64,000 nt of DNA from Cytophagales bacterium (GTDB lineage Bacteria; Bacteroidota; Bacteroidia; Cytophagales; Microscillaceae), in contig JAAFJG010000007.1 in assembly GCA_013298075.1 (NCBI GenBank), forward strand, positions 51,705 through 115,704. The letters are read 5' to 3'. Position 1 is the stretch's first letter. Every line of letters begins with the position of its first letter. Under the pieces are notes generated by a model. The model was not told the origin of the DNA and did no database searches. It saw only the letters and a program-made list of their open reading frames with translations. This document shows positions 10,201 through 17,187 of the stretch, one piece after another. A program made the translations under genes and the position numbers.

Positions 10201-12050
10201 AAGGTTTGATTTCGAAATTGAGAGGAACAGCCGAAGGAAAATTACGTTTGGTAGGAAGTTTTTCAGACTTACATTTATTGGGTGATTTGAATATCGAAAA
10301 TGCAAAACTTCGTTTAGATTATTTGAATACATTTTATAATGCTGATTTGATTGCGGTTAAATTTACACACAATGAAATTAAAATTAAACAAGCAAATATT
10401 TTTGATCGTTCAGACCATTTTGCTTTGTTAGATATGTCCGTTTTTCATGATAATTTCAAAGATTTTTATCTGCAAACCAAAGCCATTATTTATGATAATT
10501 TTCAATTTATGAACACAACTATCAAAGATAATACGGTATTTTATGGCGAAGCCTATGGAAAAGGAACGGTTGCTATTAATGGTTTTCTGAATAATTTGGT
10601 AATGGACATCAATGTAAAAACACAAAAAGGAACAAAAATTGTGATGCCAATGGACGGATTTGCAGAAGTTACAGACCAAAATTATGTGCAGTTTGTTCAA
10701 AAAGAAATCAAAAAAGATACGTTAGTCAAAAAAATAAATTTGGGTGGAATGAAACTCAATTTTAATCTTGATGTTACTAATGATGCTGAATTTGAAATTG
10801 TATTTGATAAAAAAGCGGGCGATGTTTTGCAGGCAGTTGGGCGTGGAAATATTGAAATGAAAATAGATACGCAAGGTGATTTTGGAATGTTTGGCACGTA
10901 TATTATTGACAAAGGAAAATATAGTGTTACTTTGTTTAATTTTATCAATAAAGTTTTTGCCATTCGACAAGGTGGTTCTATCAATTTCAATGGCGATTTA
11001 TACAATAGTCAATTAGATGTCAATGCGGCGTATCAACGGAATGTATCTATGAAACCTTTATTTGAGGCAGAACTTCCTGATGTACCGCGTGAGGAACAGG
11101 TGCGGGCTTATCCTGTTGCGGCAGTAATGAATTTGAAAGGGTCTTTATTTGCTCCTGATATTAAACTTAATTTAGATGTCAGTGATGCCAAAAGAGCCAT
11201 TCCAAATGCTACCATTCGTTCTTCTGTGATGCAATTAGAAACCCGACTTTTGACCGATGAACAAGAGCGAAATAAACAAGTTTTTAGTTTGTTGATGATA
11301 GGACAATTAGCGCCAAGGTCAGAATTTAGTGGCGTAGGAACGGCAGGAATTAGTAGTGTGAGCGAATTTATCACCAATCAATTGAGTAATTGGTTTTCAC
11401 AAATAGACCCAAATTTACAAGTAAATCTAAATATTGACCCTGCCAATATGGGTATGTCCCAAGTGCGTGTTTCTTATAATTGGTTAGATGGAAGAATACG
11501 CATTACCAGAGATGGTGGCTTTGTCAATACTCGAAATCAAGCCGATTTTGCGAGTGTAATTGGAGACTGGACGTTAGAATATTTATTAGGTACGACAGGA
11601 AAATACAGACTAAAAATGTATAATCGAACCAATCAAACCGTTGCCAATGGTTTAAATTTGAATAGCCAAACCGCTATGTCTGCGGGAGTAAGTTTTGTGC
11701 AAACGGCAAGTTTTGATGGTGTTGCTGATTTATTCAAATCAAAAAAACAAAGAGATTTGGAAACAAAAGAAATAGAAGACCAGCAAAAAAGAATTGCAGA
11801 AGATTTTAAAGGAGATATCCCTACAAAAAGTAATAGTCCAATTAAAATCCAAAATAATGATATTTTTCCGCTCAAACATAGAGTTGACGTTTATATTCCT
11901 AATGAAAATAATATAGTAGAAACGCCTAAAAATAAAAAATCAGACGATAAAAACAATGATAATGAACAGGATGAATTGAAAGAAACGAAAAAGGAAAAAG
12001 AAAAATCTAAAAAAAATATATTCCCAAGACCACATAGATTTGATGGATAA
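7245..12050 (+). CDS. tamB: TamB-like translocation and assembly module protein
   Basis: 1601-residue AsmA/TamB-family protein with one N-terminal membrane helix (about residues 12-38, VVILLFLFAFLLALQF) anchoring it in the inner membrane. A long periplasm-spanning beta-rich body follows, and then the C-terminal DUF490/TamB domain (about 1130-1480, with DMQGDFGMFGTYIIDKGKY-like and GQLAPRSEFSG regions). TamB-type proteins form a hydrophobic groove between inner and outer membrane and work with an Omp85 partner or in phospholipid transport. The last ~110 residues are a lysine-rich charged tail (KKSDDKNNDNEQDE onward), an extension beyond the usual domain end. The likely partner TamL is 32 kb away at 39613. 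The start is set by the promoter at 7185-7215. Confidence 0.9.
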   Translation: MQKISISKIIKLTFRWIGNTIVVILLFLFAFLLALQFSIVQTYLSKQALSWLSPKMNFDLSLSELYFDAWNGELSIKNLCVKDKHKNKMLDVQEVKIDIEYNKLLKNGNIDIKNIRLKRGELNLITDEKTGVINMVDFINTIDSLTAPKVRNPNAPPTIVDIRQAKLIDVRFTFTDVREKPHNDKSLDYFHLKINELNTELDDFHLAGDTIQMQLKDMRGIDEKTDMQVKNLTTFFRMTRKTMEFHQLKCEVNHSIIKDKIFLSFDKQRHLSDFNHKVNIFAKLDSSVLHTEDLALFSPALEKYKDIWRISGQFEGKVNDFIFKNFDGYIGKNTHLKGLMSMKGLPDVKNTLMNFEIPIADIDFPELFQYIEQPIAEPYLKTLGRVQFQGNYIGTLDDFKTKGTLITKLGNLQADIHLKPQQQYYDAILNTSNFELGKLLQQQKILGDIDLSGKIKGVGFSLDKAKLETDMKINRIRLLDYTYQNIRIDGKLSQKSFEGEFISKDKNLEVDLNGNIDLFQDKKELKFPPGRIKFKSDLKHIDLKKLGFLPDETIIKGKLTADLYGMNADSLVGTAELDSAFVLYKQKGLVVNRLNFLSFKDREKGTRLLDLQSDYADLHLEGKFLFTDLFDDLQKLVYEYALSFKNEPKSIKKYYEEKNKKILKTKYGVEFNANFKDANPLIALFDTKLFLAKNTLIDGKFGVGKTTLLDISTSRKIDSVFYGNNKLYDIDIDINTSKLADKPEILAESSITSSRQKLGGISTKNLLATAVWGDNLIDFGVKAQQVGTTNSVDLSGDIKFKEDTTLIAFKPSRLYLLEKQWVLSKDNLISLVPNGVLIKNLQLYKKENPESQIRANGEISNRLEQPLEVKIQDFDLLAFANIIGFDLKGTLNSQLSMKNLKDNPEIKGNLGVENIMFGDMLIGDMEGKLDWDDKNQVFTFNNQLYRLGRFILDIDGNYKPNEKTNPLNALIDFRRTDIVMLEPFTKGLISKLRGTAEGKLRLVGSFSDLHLLGDLNIENAKLRLDYLNTFYNADLIAVKFTHNEIKIKQANIFDRSDHFALLDMSVFHDNFKDFYLQTKAIIYDNFQFMNTTIKDNTVFYGEAYGKGTVAINGFLNNLVMDINVKTQKGTKIVMPMDGFAEVTDQNYVQFVQKEIKKDTLVKKINLGGMKLNFNLDVTNDAEFEIVFDKKAGDVLQAVGRGNIEMKIDTQGDFGMFGTYIIDKGKYSVTLFNFINKVFAIRQGGSINFNGDLYNSQLDVNAAYQRNVSMKPLFEAELPDVPREEQVRAYPVAAVMNLKGSLFAPDIKLNLDVSDAKRAIPNATIRSSVMQLETRLLTDEQERNKQVFSLLMIGQLAPRSEFSGVGTAGISSVSEFITNQLSNWFSQIDPNLQVNLNIDPANMGMSQVRVSYNWLDGRIRITRDGGFVNTRNQADFASVIGDWTLEYLLGTTGKYRLKMYNRTNQTVANGLNLNSQTAMSAGVSFVQTASFDGVADLFKSKKQRDLETKEIEDQQKRIAEDFKGDIPTKSNSPIKIQNNDIFPLKHRVDVYIPNENNIVETPKNKKSDDKNNDNEQDELKETKKEKEKSKKNIFPRPHRFDG

Positions 12051-12061
12051 GAATAAAAAAC

Positions 12062-12100
12062 AAAAAATGCGATAAGAAATTTTCCCTCGCATTTTTTTTA
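12062..12100 (+). terminator. Terminator after tamB
   Basis: Stem AAAAAATGCGA (12062-12072) with TCGCATTTTTT (12087-12097) and a following T-run. It also lies just past the end of the convergent lipoprotein gene. Confidence 0.75.
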
Positions 12101-12119
12101 TTTTTTTTAAGAATTTAAT

Positions 12120-12605
12120 TTACTTTTTTTTCGCTTTTTCAATCAATTCTTTGTGTTGTTTTACAAATTCTTTGTGGCGTTTTTCCATATCAACGTGCAT
12201 TTTTGACATTTTATCGTGGTCTTCAAGCATACGTTTGTGGCTTGCTTCAAATTCTTCTTTTTTAATTTCTTGTTTTCCGAAGTTGATACTTGTTTCGGTT
12301 TGATTATCTAACAACGATTGATGATTATCTATCATACTGTTGTGTTCTGTCATAAAAGTTTTATGACTTTCGATAAACGCTTTATAGGTTGTATCAGGTT
12401 CTTTGACAAGACCAAGATATTGTTTGTCCATGTCTCCAAACTCTTTTTCCATAATAGCGTGTTCTTTTTTCATCTCGTTATGTTCTTTCACCCATTTTTC
12501 ATGTTCGGCTGAGAGTTTGTCGTTGTTAGCTTGTCCGCCTGCGTTATTACAAGATTGAAATAAAAATCCGATAGCAAATGCGAGAGATAATAATAAAGTT
12601 TTCAT
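12120..12605 (-). CDS. Coiled-coil lipoprotein with histidines in strict heptad register
   Basis: 161-residue lipoprotein: the signal FAIGFLFQSC ends at Cys19. The remainder is almost entirely charged helix, predicted coiled coil. Histidines occur at 35, 42, 49, then 81, 88, 95, then 123, 130, 137, 144 and 151, so every neighbour within a block is exactly seven residues apart and the last two blocks share one register (95 to 123 is 28). Methionines recur nearby in many heptads (HNEMKKEHAIMEKE, HDKMSKMHVDMEKRH). Such a stripe of histidine along one helix face suggests metal or proton binding or a stacked assembly, but no family is recognised and no function is claimed. It is transcribed alone between tamB (convergent) and the acidic-protein gene. 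Confidence 0.8.
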   Translation of the reverse strand: MKTLLLSLAFAIGFLFQSCNNAGGQANNDKLSAEHEKWVKEHNEMKKEHAIMEKEFGDMDKQYLGLVKEPDTTYKAFIESHKTFMTEHNSMIDNHQSLLDNQTETSINFGKQEIKKEEFEASHKRMLEDHDKMSKMHVDMEKRHKEFVKQHKELIEKAKKK

Positions 12606-12706
12606 AAATAAATAGAAAGTGTGTTGAAATAATTGAATAATTTAAAGTTTTTAGATAAAGTTATTGCAAACTTTTTACCACTTTTTATTATTTTTAAAAA
12701 AAACTA

Positions 12707-12745
12707 AAAAAAAGCCATTTTTAGAAAATAAAAATGGCTTTTTTT
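12707..12745 (-). terminator. Strong terminator for the acidic-protein gene
   Basis: Perfect 17-bp stem: AAAAAAAGCCATTTTTA (12707-12723) and its complement (12729-12745). On the minus strand it follows the gene ending at 12808 and ends in a T-run. Confidence 0.8.
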
Positions 12746-12807
12746 ATGTGTAATTTTTTAGAAGTAATTCCAAAAATAAGAATTAAAAAAGAATATTATT
12801 ATTATTA

Positions 12808-12990
12808 TTATTCTTCGTCATCTTCATCTTCATCTTCGTCATCGTCATCGCTCTCATCTTCGTCCTCATCTTCGTCCTCATCCTCATCCTCATCTTCGTC
12901 CTCATCCTCATCATCACCACCATCCTCTTCATCTTCACCATCATATTCTTCTTCGTCTTCCTCGTCTTCTTCAGCCTCTTCTTCTTCGTC
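12808..12990. repeat. Asp/Glu codon microsatellite
   Basis: Imperfect repeats of TCATCT/TCGTCC/TCATCC triplets on the plus strand encode the acidic tail of the small protein. Triplet units keep the frame, so slippage would change tail length without frameshift. Confidence 0.7.
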
Positions 12991-13089
12991 AGATGCTTTG
13001 ATAGTTGGATAGTTAGTGCCTAAGCTAAAATCTGTAAGCAGTTGGTTTTCAGTCATTTCTGCTACGTCAAAAGAAAGTATTTTTTCCAT
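12808..13089 (-). CDS. Small hyperacidic protein with Asp/Glu repeat tail
   Basis: 93-residue protein. The first 33 residues (MEKILSFDVAEMTENQLL... to IKAS) are ordinary. Residues 34-93 are almost only Asp and Glu, with a few Gly, Ala, Tyr and one Ser. The tail is encoded by near-identical GAT/GAC-GAG/GAA codons, giving hexamer-like DNA repeats prone to slippage. The theoretical pI would be extremely low. No signal peptide is seen, so the protein is probably cytoplasmic unless the N-terminus is a leader of unknown type. Possible roles such as cation, histone-like or basic-protein binding are only guesses. The serine-rich frame on the opposite strand is a shadow. A minus-strand hairpin terminator at 12707-12745 and the start position support a real transcript. 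Confidence 0.65.
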   Translation of the reverse strand: MEKILSFDVAEMTENQLLTDFSLGTNYPTIKASDEEEEAEEDEEDEEEYDGEDEEDGGDDEDEDEDEDEDEDEDEDEDESDDDDEDEDEDDEE

Positions 13090-13178
13090 TGTATTAGTAA
13101 AAAAAATTTAAGTTATTAAGTTGTAGCAAAGGTCTGATTTTTTTTTTTAATTCCCAAATATTTCATAACTTTTTTTTT

Positions 13179-14396
13179 TTATTTTTTTGTAAAAATAGAA
13201 AATATCGGTTTAAATGGAATTAAGGCACATATTCGTAAAGAATGTCTATTAAATTTTTGTATTTCTTGTCCAAACGTCCAGTCATAATTATAAGAAATGC
13301 TCCATAAACCTCGCCCAATACCAATTTGTGGTTGCACAAAAAAATTAGTATTCGAATTGCCCCGCCAAGCCCCGCCATACAATCCTACATTGACCAAACT
13401 ATTGACTTGAACGCCAACTTTTGTACCTTTTAATTGATTTTGAATTTGATACAAACCCGAAACACCTGCTGCCAATGTAATAAAATCTTTTTTGAAACAT
13501 TTGGCAATTCCAACTTCTACGTCAGTGAAATTTCCTTGTCTGATTCCAAGTTGTAAAGCCCAAAAATTCCCTTCATAATTTTTATCGTATAAAGTTTTGA
13601 GCGTAGGTTTTTTTTCTGCTAAATTTTGTTTTTCTTTTGTACTAAAATTATCAAAAAAACTTACATATTTTAAGTTTGGTAATTCTGACAAAATGTCAGG
13701 CATTTTTTTTAAAACAACATTGGCTAATTCGAGCCATTCTAATTTTTTTAAATTCGAAAAACCTTTGGGCAACTCAATTAGGCGTGTATCAGGCGCGTGA
13801 AATTCTTTTAATTCTGTGAGTTGTGAGATAGATTCTGGTAATTTTTTGATTTTATTTCCACCATAAAATATTTTTAAACCCTTTCCGATTCTTAATTCTT
13901 CTAATTGTTTTAAGTTTCCAATTTTTTCATCAATATTTTTCAATCGATTCCCATATATAAATAGATGCGTTAAGTTTTTGAGTTCAAAAATTGGTGGGGG
14001 AATACTTTTAAATCGATTATTTCCCAAATCTATATACAATAAATTTTCTAAATTTGAAAAATTATTGGGTAAATCTTGAAGTTGATTGTTATAAACATCA
14101 ATGAACCTTAAATTTTTGAGATTGCCCAAAAAATCAGGTAATTTTTTTAATTGATTGCCATAAATAATTAGTTTTTGCAAATTTTTACAGGCTTCAATTT
14201 CTTTAGGAAGTTCTTTTAAATCTTTATCTCCCAAATCTAAAACAATTACATCATTAGGATTTTTTTTAATTTCTTCTATTTCTTTGTATGTTTTTTTTGA
14301 TTTTAGTGCTAATAAAGAGTATAATTTGGGCGTTTGTCCCAAAATATAATGATGAAAAGAAAATATAAATAATATAAAAAGTATAATAATTTTCAT
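13179..14396 (-). CDS. Leucine-rich repeat protein with C-terminal beta-barrel-like domain
   Basis: 405-residue secreted protein. A signal peptide (MKIIILFILFIFSFHHYILGQ) is followed by about nine leucine-rich repeats of the LxxLxxLxLxxNxLxxLP type (residues ~50-265). The last ~130 residues form a strand-rich domain (FWALQLGIRQGNFTDVEVGIAK, VGVQVNSLVNVGLYGGAW, FFVQPQIGIGRGLWSISYNY) typical of small outer-membrane barrels. The ATG at 14417 would lie at or above the probable transcription start (TATATTTG at 14422-14415 on the minus strand), so 14396 is preferred. The LRR part may expose a binding surface at the cell surface or periplasm; the target is unknown. Confidence 0.8.
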   Translation of the reverse strand: MKIIILFILFIFSFHHYILGQTPKLYSLLALKSKKTYKEIEEIKKNPNDVIVLDLGDKDLKELPKEIEACKNLQKLIIYGNQLKKLPDFLGNLKNLRFIDVYNNQLQDLPNNFSNLENLLYIDLGNNRFKSIPPPIFELKNLTHLFIYGNRLKNIDEKIGNLKQLEELRIGKGLKIFYGGNKIKKLPESISQLTELKEFHAPDTRLIELPKGFSNLKKLEWLELANVVLKKMPDILSELPNLKYVSFFDNFSTKEKQNLAEKKPTLKTLYDKNYEGNFWALQLGIRQGNFTDVEVGIAKCFKKDFITLAAGVSGLYQIQNQLKGTKVGVQVNSLVNVGLYGGAWRGNSNTNFFVQPQIGIGRGLWSISYNYDWTFGQEIQKFNRHSLRICALIPFKPIFSIFTKK

Positions 14397-14414
14397 TTTT
14401 TTGATTTTTTTGTG

Positions 14415-14422
14415 CAAATATA
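14415..14422 (-). promoter_or_regulatory. -7 element for the LRR gene
   Basis: Minus strand TATATTTG followed by CACA, a perfect TAnnTTTG match. I see no clear TTG at the usual -33 distance. Confidence 0.5.
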
Positions 14423-14486
14423 CATAAAAAATAAAAATAATTTTGATTTATACTTTGAAAAATGGTGAAAAATGGTGAAAAAAAAG

Positions 14487-14494
14487 TATTTTTG
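14487..14494 (+). promoter_or_regulatory. -7 element for the PlsC-like gene
   Basis: TATTTTTG followed by CATA, 53 bp ahead of the ATG. No clear -33 TTG is seen at 19-21 bp. Just upstream is a short direct repeat of AATGGTGAAA (14461-14480). Confidence 0.5.
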
Positions 14495-14547
14495 CATACC
14501 AACGTTTTATATTACGAAATTTTAATTGCCAATTATTATTTATCAAA

Positions 14548-15255
14548 ATGAGTTATTTTCGTTTTTTTTGGCTCGGATTTATTTTTTGGATTGGATTTAT
14601 TTGGGTAAGACCATTGATTTGGATAGTTGCACAAAAAAAATCTTGGCACAAATACTATTTCCCCATTTCAAAAATATGGGCAAAATTTTTTTATTTTTGC
14701 TTAGGAATAAAAATAGAAATTGAATGGAAATTTAAGCCTGAAAAGGATAAAATCTATATTTTCTGTCCCAATCATTTTTCATATTTAGATATTCCTTTGC
14801 TCACATACTCTATTCCTAATTATTTTTCTTTTGTAGGATTAAGTGAATTAGGAAAAATATTTTTGTTTGGATATTTGTATCGAACCTTTCATATTCTAGT
14901 GGATAGAGGAAGTTTGAAAGATAAATATCGAACTTATAAAGATTGTATTCAAGCATTAAAAACAGAAAAAAGTTTAGTTATTTTTCCCGAAGGCGGCATT
15001 TGGGCAACTGATTTTCCGAAAATGGCAGAGTTCAAAGAGGGTGCTTTTAGAATGGCGATTGAAAGTCAAGTAGAAATTATTCCTGTGTCTTTGCCTGATA
15101 ATTGGAAAATGATGCCTTTATTAGCATGGAAAAAACTCCGTTTTTGTAAGCAAAAAGTTATTTTTCACGCGCCTATTTCTACACAAAATTTAACAAATAA
15201 AGATATTAAAAATATCAGCCAACAATGTTTTGAGACCATACAAAAAACTTTATAA
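14548..15255 (+). CDS. plsC: 1-acyl-sn-glycerol-3-phosphate acyltransferase family protein
   Basis: 235-residue membrane-associated acyltransferase that would transfer an acyl chain to lysophosphatidic acid in phospholipid synthesis. The catalytic NHxxxxD block is NHFSYLD at residues 75-81 and the substrate-binding block is FPEGG at 146-150. An N-terminal hydrophobic segment (FRFFWLGFIFWIGFIWV) anchors it. Bacteroidota have several PlsC-family members acting on ornithine lipids or lysophospholipids, so the exact acceptor is not certain. It is a single gene with its own terminator. Confidence 0.88.
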   Translation: MSYFRFFWLGFIFWIGFIWVRPLIWIVAQKKSWHKYYFPISKIWAKFFYFCLGIKIEIEWKFKPEKDKIYIFCPNHFSYLDIPLLTYSIPNYFSFVGLSELGKIFLFGYLYRTFHILVDRGSLKDKYRTYKDCIQALKTEKSLVIFPEGGIWATDFPKMAEFKEGAFRMAIESQVEIIPVSLPDNWKMMPLLAWKKLRFCKQKVIFHAPISTQNLTNKDIKNISQQCFETIQKTL

Positions 15256-15259
15256 AATA

Positions 15260-15300
15260 AAAAAGAGAATGTTTAATTTTTTTAAACATTCTCTTTTTTA
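15260..15300 (+). terminator. Strong hairpin terminator after the PlsC-like gene
   Basis: Arms AAAAAGAGAATGTTTA (15260-15275) and TAAACATTCTCTTTTT (15284-15299) pair perfectly and end in a T-run. It is symmetric and can also serve the leftward small gene at 15365. Confidence 0.85.
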
Positions 15301-15364
15301 TGATTGTGTTATAATTTTCGCTTTTTGTGTGTATTAATAAATTTCGTTTTGTGTCTGTAAAGGT

Positions 15365-15499
15365 TTAGTCCTTTTGAGGAGTTATACCATTTTTTGTTCT
15401 AGCGTCTGTCAAAATTTGTTGACGTACTGCCTGAATTTTTTTCAAATCTTTAATTGAATTTTGAAGATTTGAGATGAGGTCTTTATTTGAAATATCCAT
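15365..15499 (-). CDS. Predicted 44-residue protein
   Basis: A short frame encodes MDISNKDLISNLQNSIKDL, continues KKIQAVRQQILTDARTKNG and ends ITPQKD. It is predicted as an amphipathic helix of mixed charge with no signal peptide or cysteine. Support for a real gene is a well-formed promoter on the same strand (TTG 15588-15586, 21 bp, TATATTTG 15564-15557) placed about 57 bp ahead of the ATG, and a hairpin terminator at 15260-15300 beyond the stop. I recognise no family. It could be a small regulator or a peptide of a toxin-antitoxin or bacteriocin type, but nothing in the sequence supports a choice. Confidence 0.6.
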   Translation of the reverse strand: MDISNKDLISNLQNSIKDLKKIQAVRQQILTDARTKNGITPQKD

Positions 15500-15556
15500 G
15501 ATTTTAAAAGTTTTGTTGTGAATAATATTTTAAGTCTAACTTATTTTATCATATCG

Positions 15557-15588
15557 CAAATATAATGTTAAAAGATGTTAAATCACAA
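15557..15588 (-). promoter_or_regulatory. Promoter of the 44-residue gene
   Basis: Minus strand TTG (15588-15586), 21 bp spacer, TATATTTG (15564-15557). Both boxes match the Bacteroidota consensus. Confidence 0.75.
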
Positions 15589-15701
15589 GAATTATCGACG
15601 AACGTGTTTTTTTATCGACAAACGTAAAAAATAAAAAATATAAAAAGGTAGCACAGGCTTTCTCAAAATTTCGAAGAATAAAATAAAAACCTATTTATCA
15701 G

Positions 15702-15733
15702 CTAAAAAATAGGCGTTAATGCCTATTTTTTAG
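15702..15733. terminator. Perfect hairpin in the intergenic region
   Basis: CTAAAAAATAGGC (15702-15714), loop GTTAAT, GCCTATTTTTTAG (15721-15733). It looks like a terminator, yet no gene ends nearby. The stretch 15600-15700 in front of it holds no reading frame I can support. Apart from this hairpin and the two promoters, 15589-15912 holds nothing recognised. Confidence 0.55.
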
Positions 15734-15912
15734 AAACTACTTACAAAATAAAAAAACGAATTTTTTAACAAGACTAAACACAAGTATTTTGAGAAATAAA
15801 GTGTGTTAATCGGAAAAAATACTTGTTATTCATTGACCATACAAAAAATTATAGTAACAAAAATTTAAAATTTTGAAGAAAAAACAAGAAAAAACAATAT
15901 TTCTCGTAGATA

Positions 15913-15943
15913 TTGTAAAATTCCGTTTATTACCTTATCTTTG
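15913..15943 (+). promoter_or_regulatory. Promoter of the WecA/TagO-like gene
   Basis: TTG at 15913-15915, 20 bp spacer, TATCTTTG at 15936-15943 followed by CACTC. It leaves a leader of about 100 nt before the ATG at 16053. Confidence 0.85.
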
Positions 15944-16052
15944 CACTCAAAATTTAACTTTTTTTAAAACTTTTTTCACGTTTTTGCGTGTAAGTTAAAA
16001 AGAGTAATTCAATAAATAGTAAAAAAACAAACACCAATCTAAAATATATAAA

Positions 16053-17180
16053 ATGATTACAATTTTTCTCATTATAATAATTGCTTTTGTAAGCACATAT
16101 ATTAGTATTCCTTCTATTATAAAAGTTTCTTATCAAAAACATCTTTGTGATGAGCCTGATGAAGAACGAAAAACACATCAACAAAGTATTCCAACTTTAG
16201 GAGGGATTGCAATTTTTGCGGGTACAATTATTACAAGTACGCTTTTTGTCAATTTTTCGGCTATTCCTCAATTTGGTTACGCACTTTCGGCATTGGTTTT
16301 GTTATTTTTTACAGGAGTCAAAGATGATATTATTCCGCTTACGCCTATCAAAAAATTTTCAGCACAAATATTAGCCGCTTTAATTATTGTTTTTCAGTGT
16401 AATATTCGATTGACAGATATGTATGGTTTTTTATACATCAATAAAATTCCTTATGAAGTTAGTATTATCGTCAGTATTCTCACTATCTTATTGATAGTCA
16501 ATGCTTTCAATTTGGTAGATGGTATCAATGGACTTGCGGGCGGTTTAGGTTTGATTAGTAGTATAAGTTTTGGAATTTTATTTTTAGAATTAAAACAAGA
16601 GAACTGGGCGTATATTGCCTTTTCTTTAGCGGGTGCGTTGTTGGGTTTTTTGTCTTATAATTATGGAAAACAAGCAAAAATTTTTATGGGTGATACAGGT
16701 TCTTTGACCGTAGGGCTTTTTTTGGCGATATTTGCTTTACAATTTATAGAACTTAATCAGGCTACATCTTATTTTAAACCTACTTTTGCACCTATTTATG
16801 CGGTTACGATTTTAGCCATTATATTAGGTGATACTTTGCGATTATTTACTTGGCGAATATTACAAAAACGTTCTCCATTTTCAGGCGACCGCAATCATTT
16901 TCATCATTATTTGGTTGATGGTGGTTTTTCTCACCCACAAGCTTGTTGGATTTTGTATGGATTGAATTTATTTTTGATTGGGACAATGTTATTATTTAGA
17001 GAAACAACACAATTATTTTCTATTTTATTTTTATTGATAATGTTTGGTATTTCTACGTATATTTTTTGGAATTTTAGGTATAATAAAAAAGACAAAGTTA
17101 TTTCTAAAGCCCCAATTACTTCGTTGAATGTTTCTATTGAAAAAAAAAATAAAAAACAAGAAAAAATAGTAAGAGTATAA
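16053..17180 (+). CDS. MraY/WecA/TagO-family undecaprenyl-phosphate sugar-1-phosphate transferase
   Basis: 375-residue polytopic inner-membrane enzyme that would move a GlcNAc- or HexNAc-1-phosphate from a UDP-sugar to undecaprenyl phosphate, starting surface polysaccharide synthesis. Family motifs are GVKDDIIPLTP (Mg-binding DD) around 90-100, NAFNLVDGINGLAGG at ~150-164, FMGDTGSL at ~210 and the WecA/TagO-type HFHHYL at ~282. The HxHH-type motif places it with WecA/TagO rather than the MraY of peptidoglycan synthesis. The last ~30 residues are a lysine-rich cytoplasmic tail. It runs convergently with the GT9 gene, with only 7 bp between stops, fitting a shared surface-glycan role. Confidence 0.9.
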   Translation: MITIFLIIIIAFVSTYISIPSIIKVSYQKHLCDEPDEERKTHQQSIPTLGGIAIFAGTIITSTLFVNFSAIPQFGYALSALVLLFFTGVKDDIIPLTPIKKFSAQILAALIIVFQCNIRLTDMYGFLYINKIPYEVSIIVSILTILLIVNAFNLVDGINGLAGGLGLISSISFGILFLELKQENWAYIAFSLAGALLGFLSYNYGKQAKIFMGDTGSLTVGLFLAIFALQFIELNQATSYFKPTFAPIYAVTILAIILGDTLRLFTWRILQKRSPFSGDRNHFHHYLVDGGFSHPQACWILYGLNLFLIGTMLLFRETTQLFSILFLLIMFGISTYIFWNFRYNKKDKVISKAPITSLNVSIEKKNKKQEKIVRV

Positions 17181-17187
17181 TCAAAAG

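Noticed and set aside
10697..11005. 102-residue frame opposite tamB
   Set aside because: Antisense shadow; no promoter and low-complexity composition.
12734..13012. Serine-rich 92-residue frame on the plus strand
   Set aside because: It is the complement of the Asp/Glu codon repeat of the leftward gene at 12808; it has no promoter and no normal start region.
14632..14647. TGGCAC followed by AT-rich sequence, as a sigma-54 promoter
   Set aside because: It is inside the PlsC-like gene and lacks TTGC or TTGT at the required 10-bp spacing.
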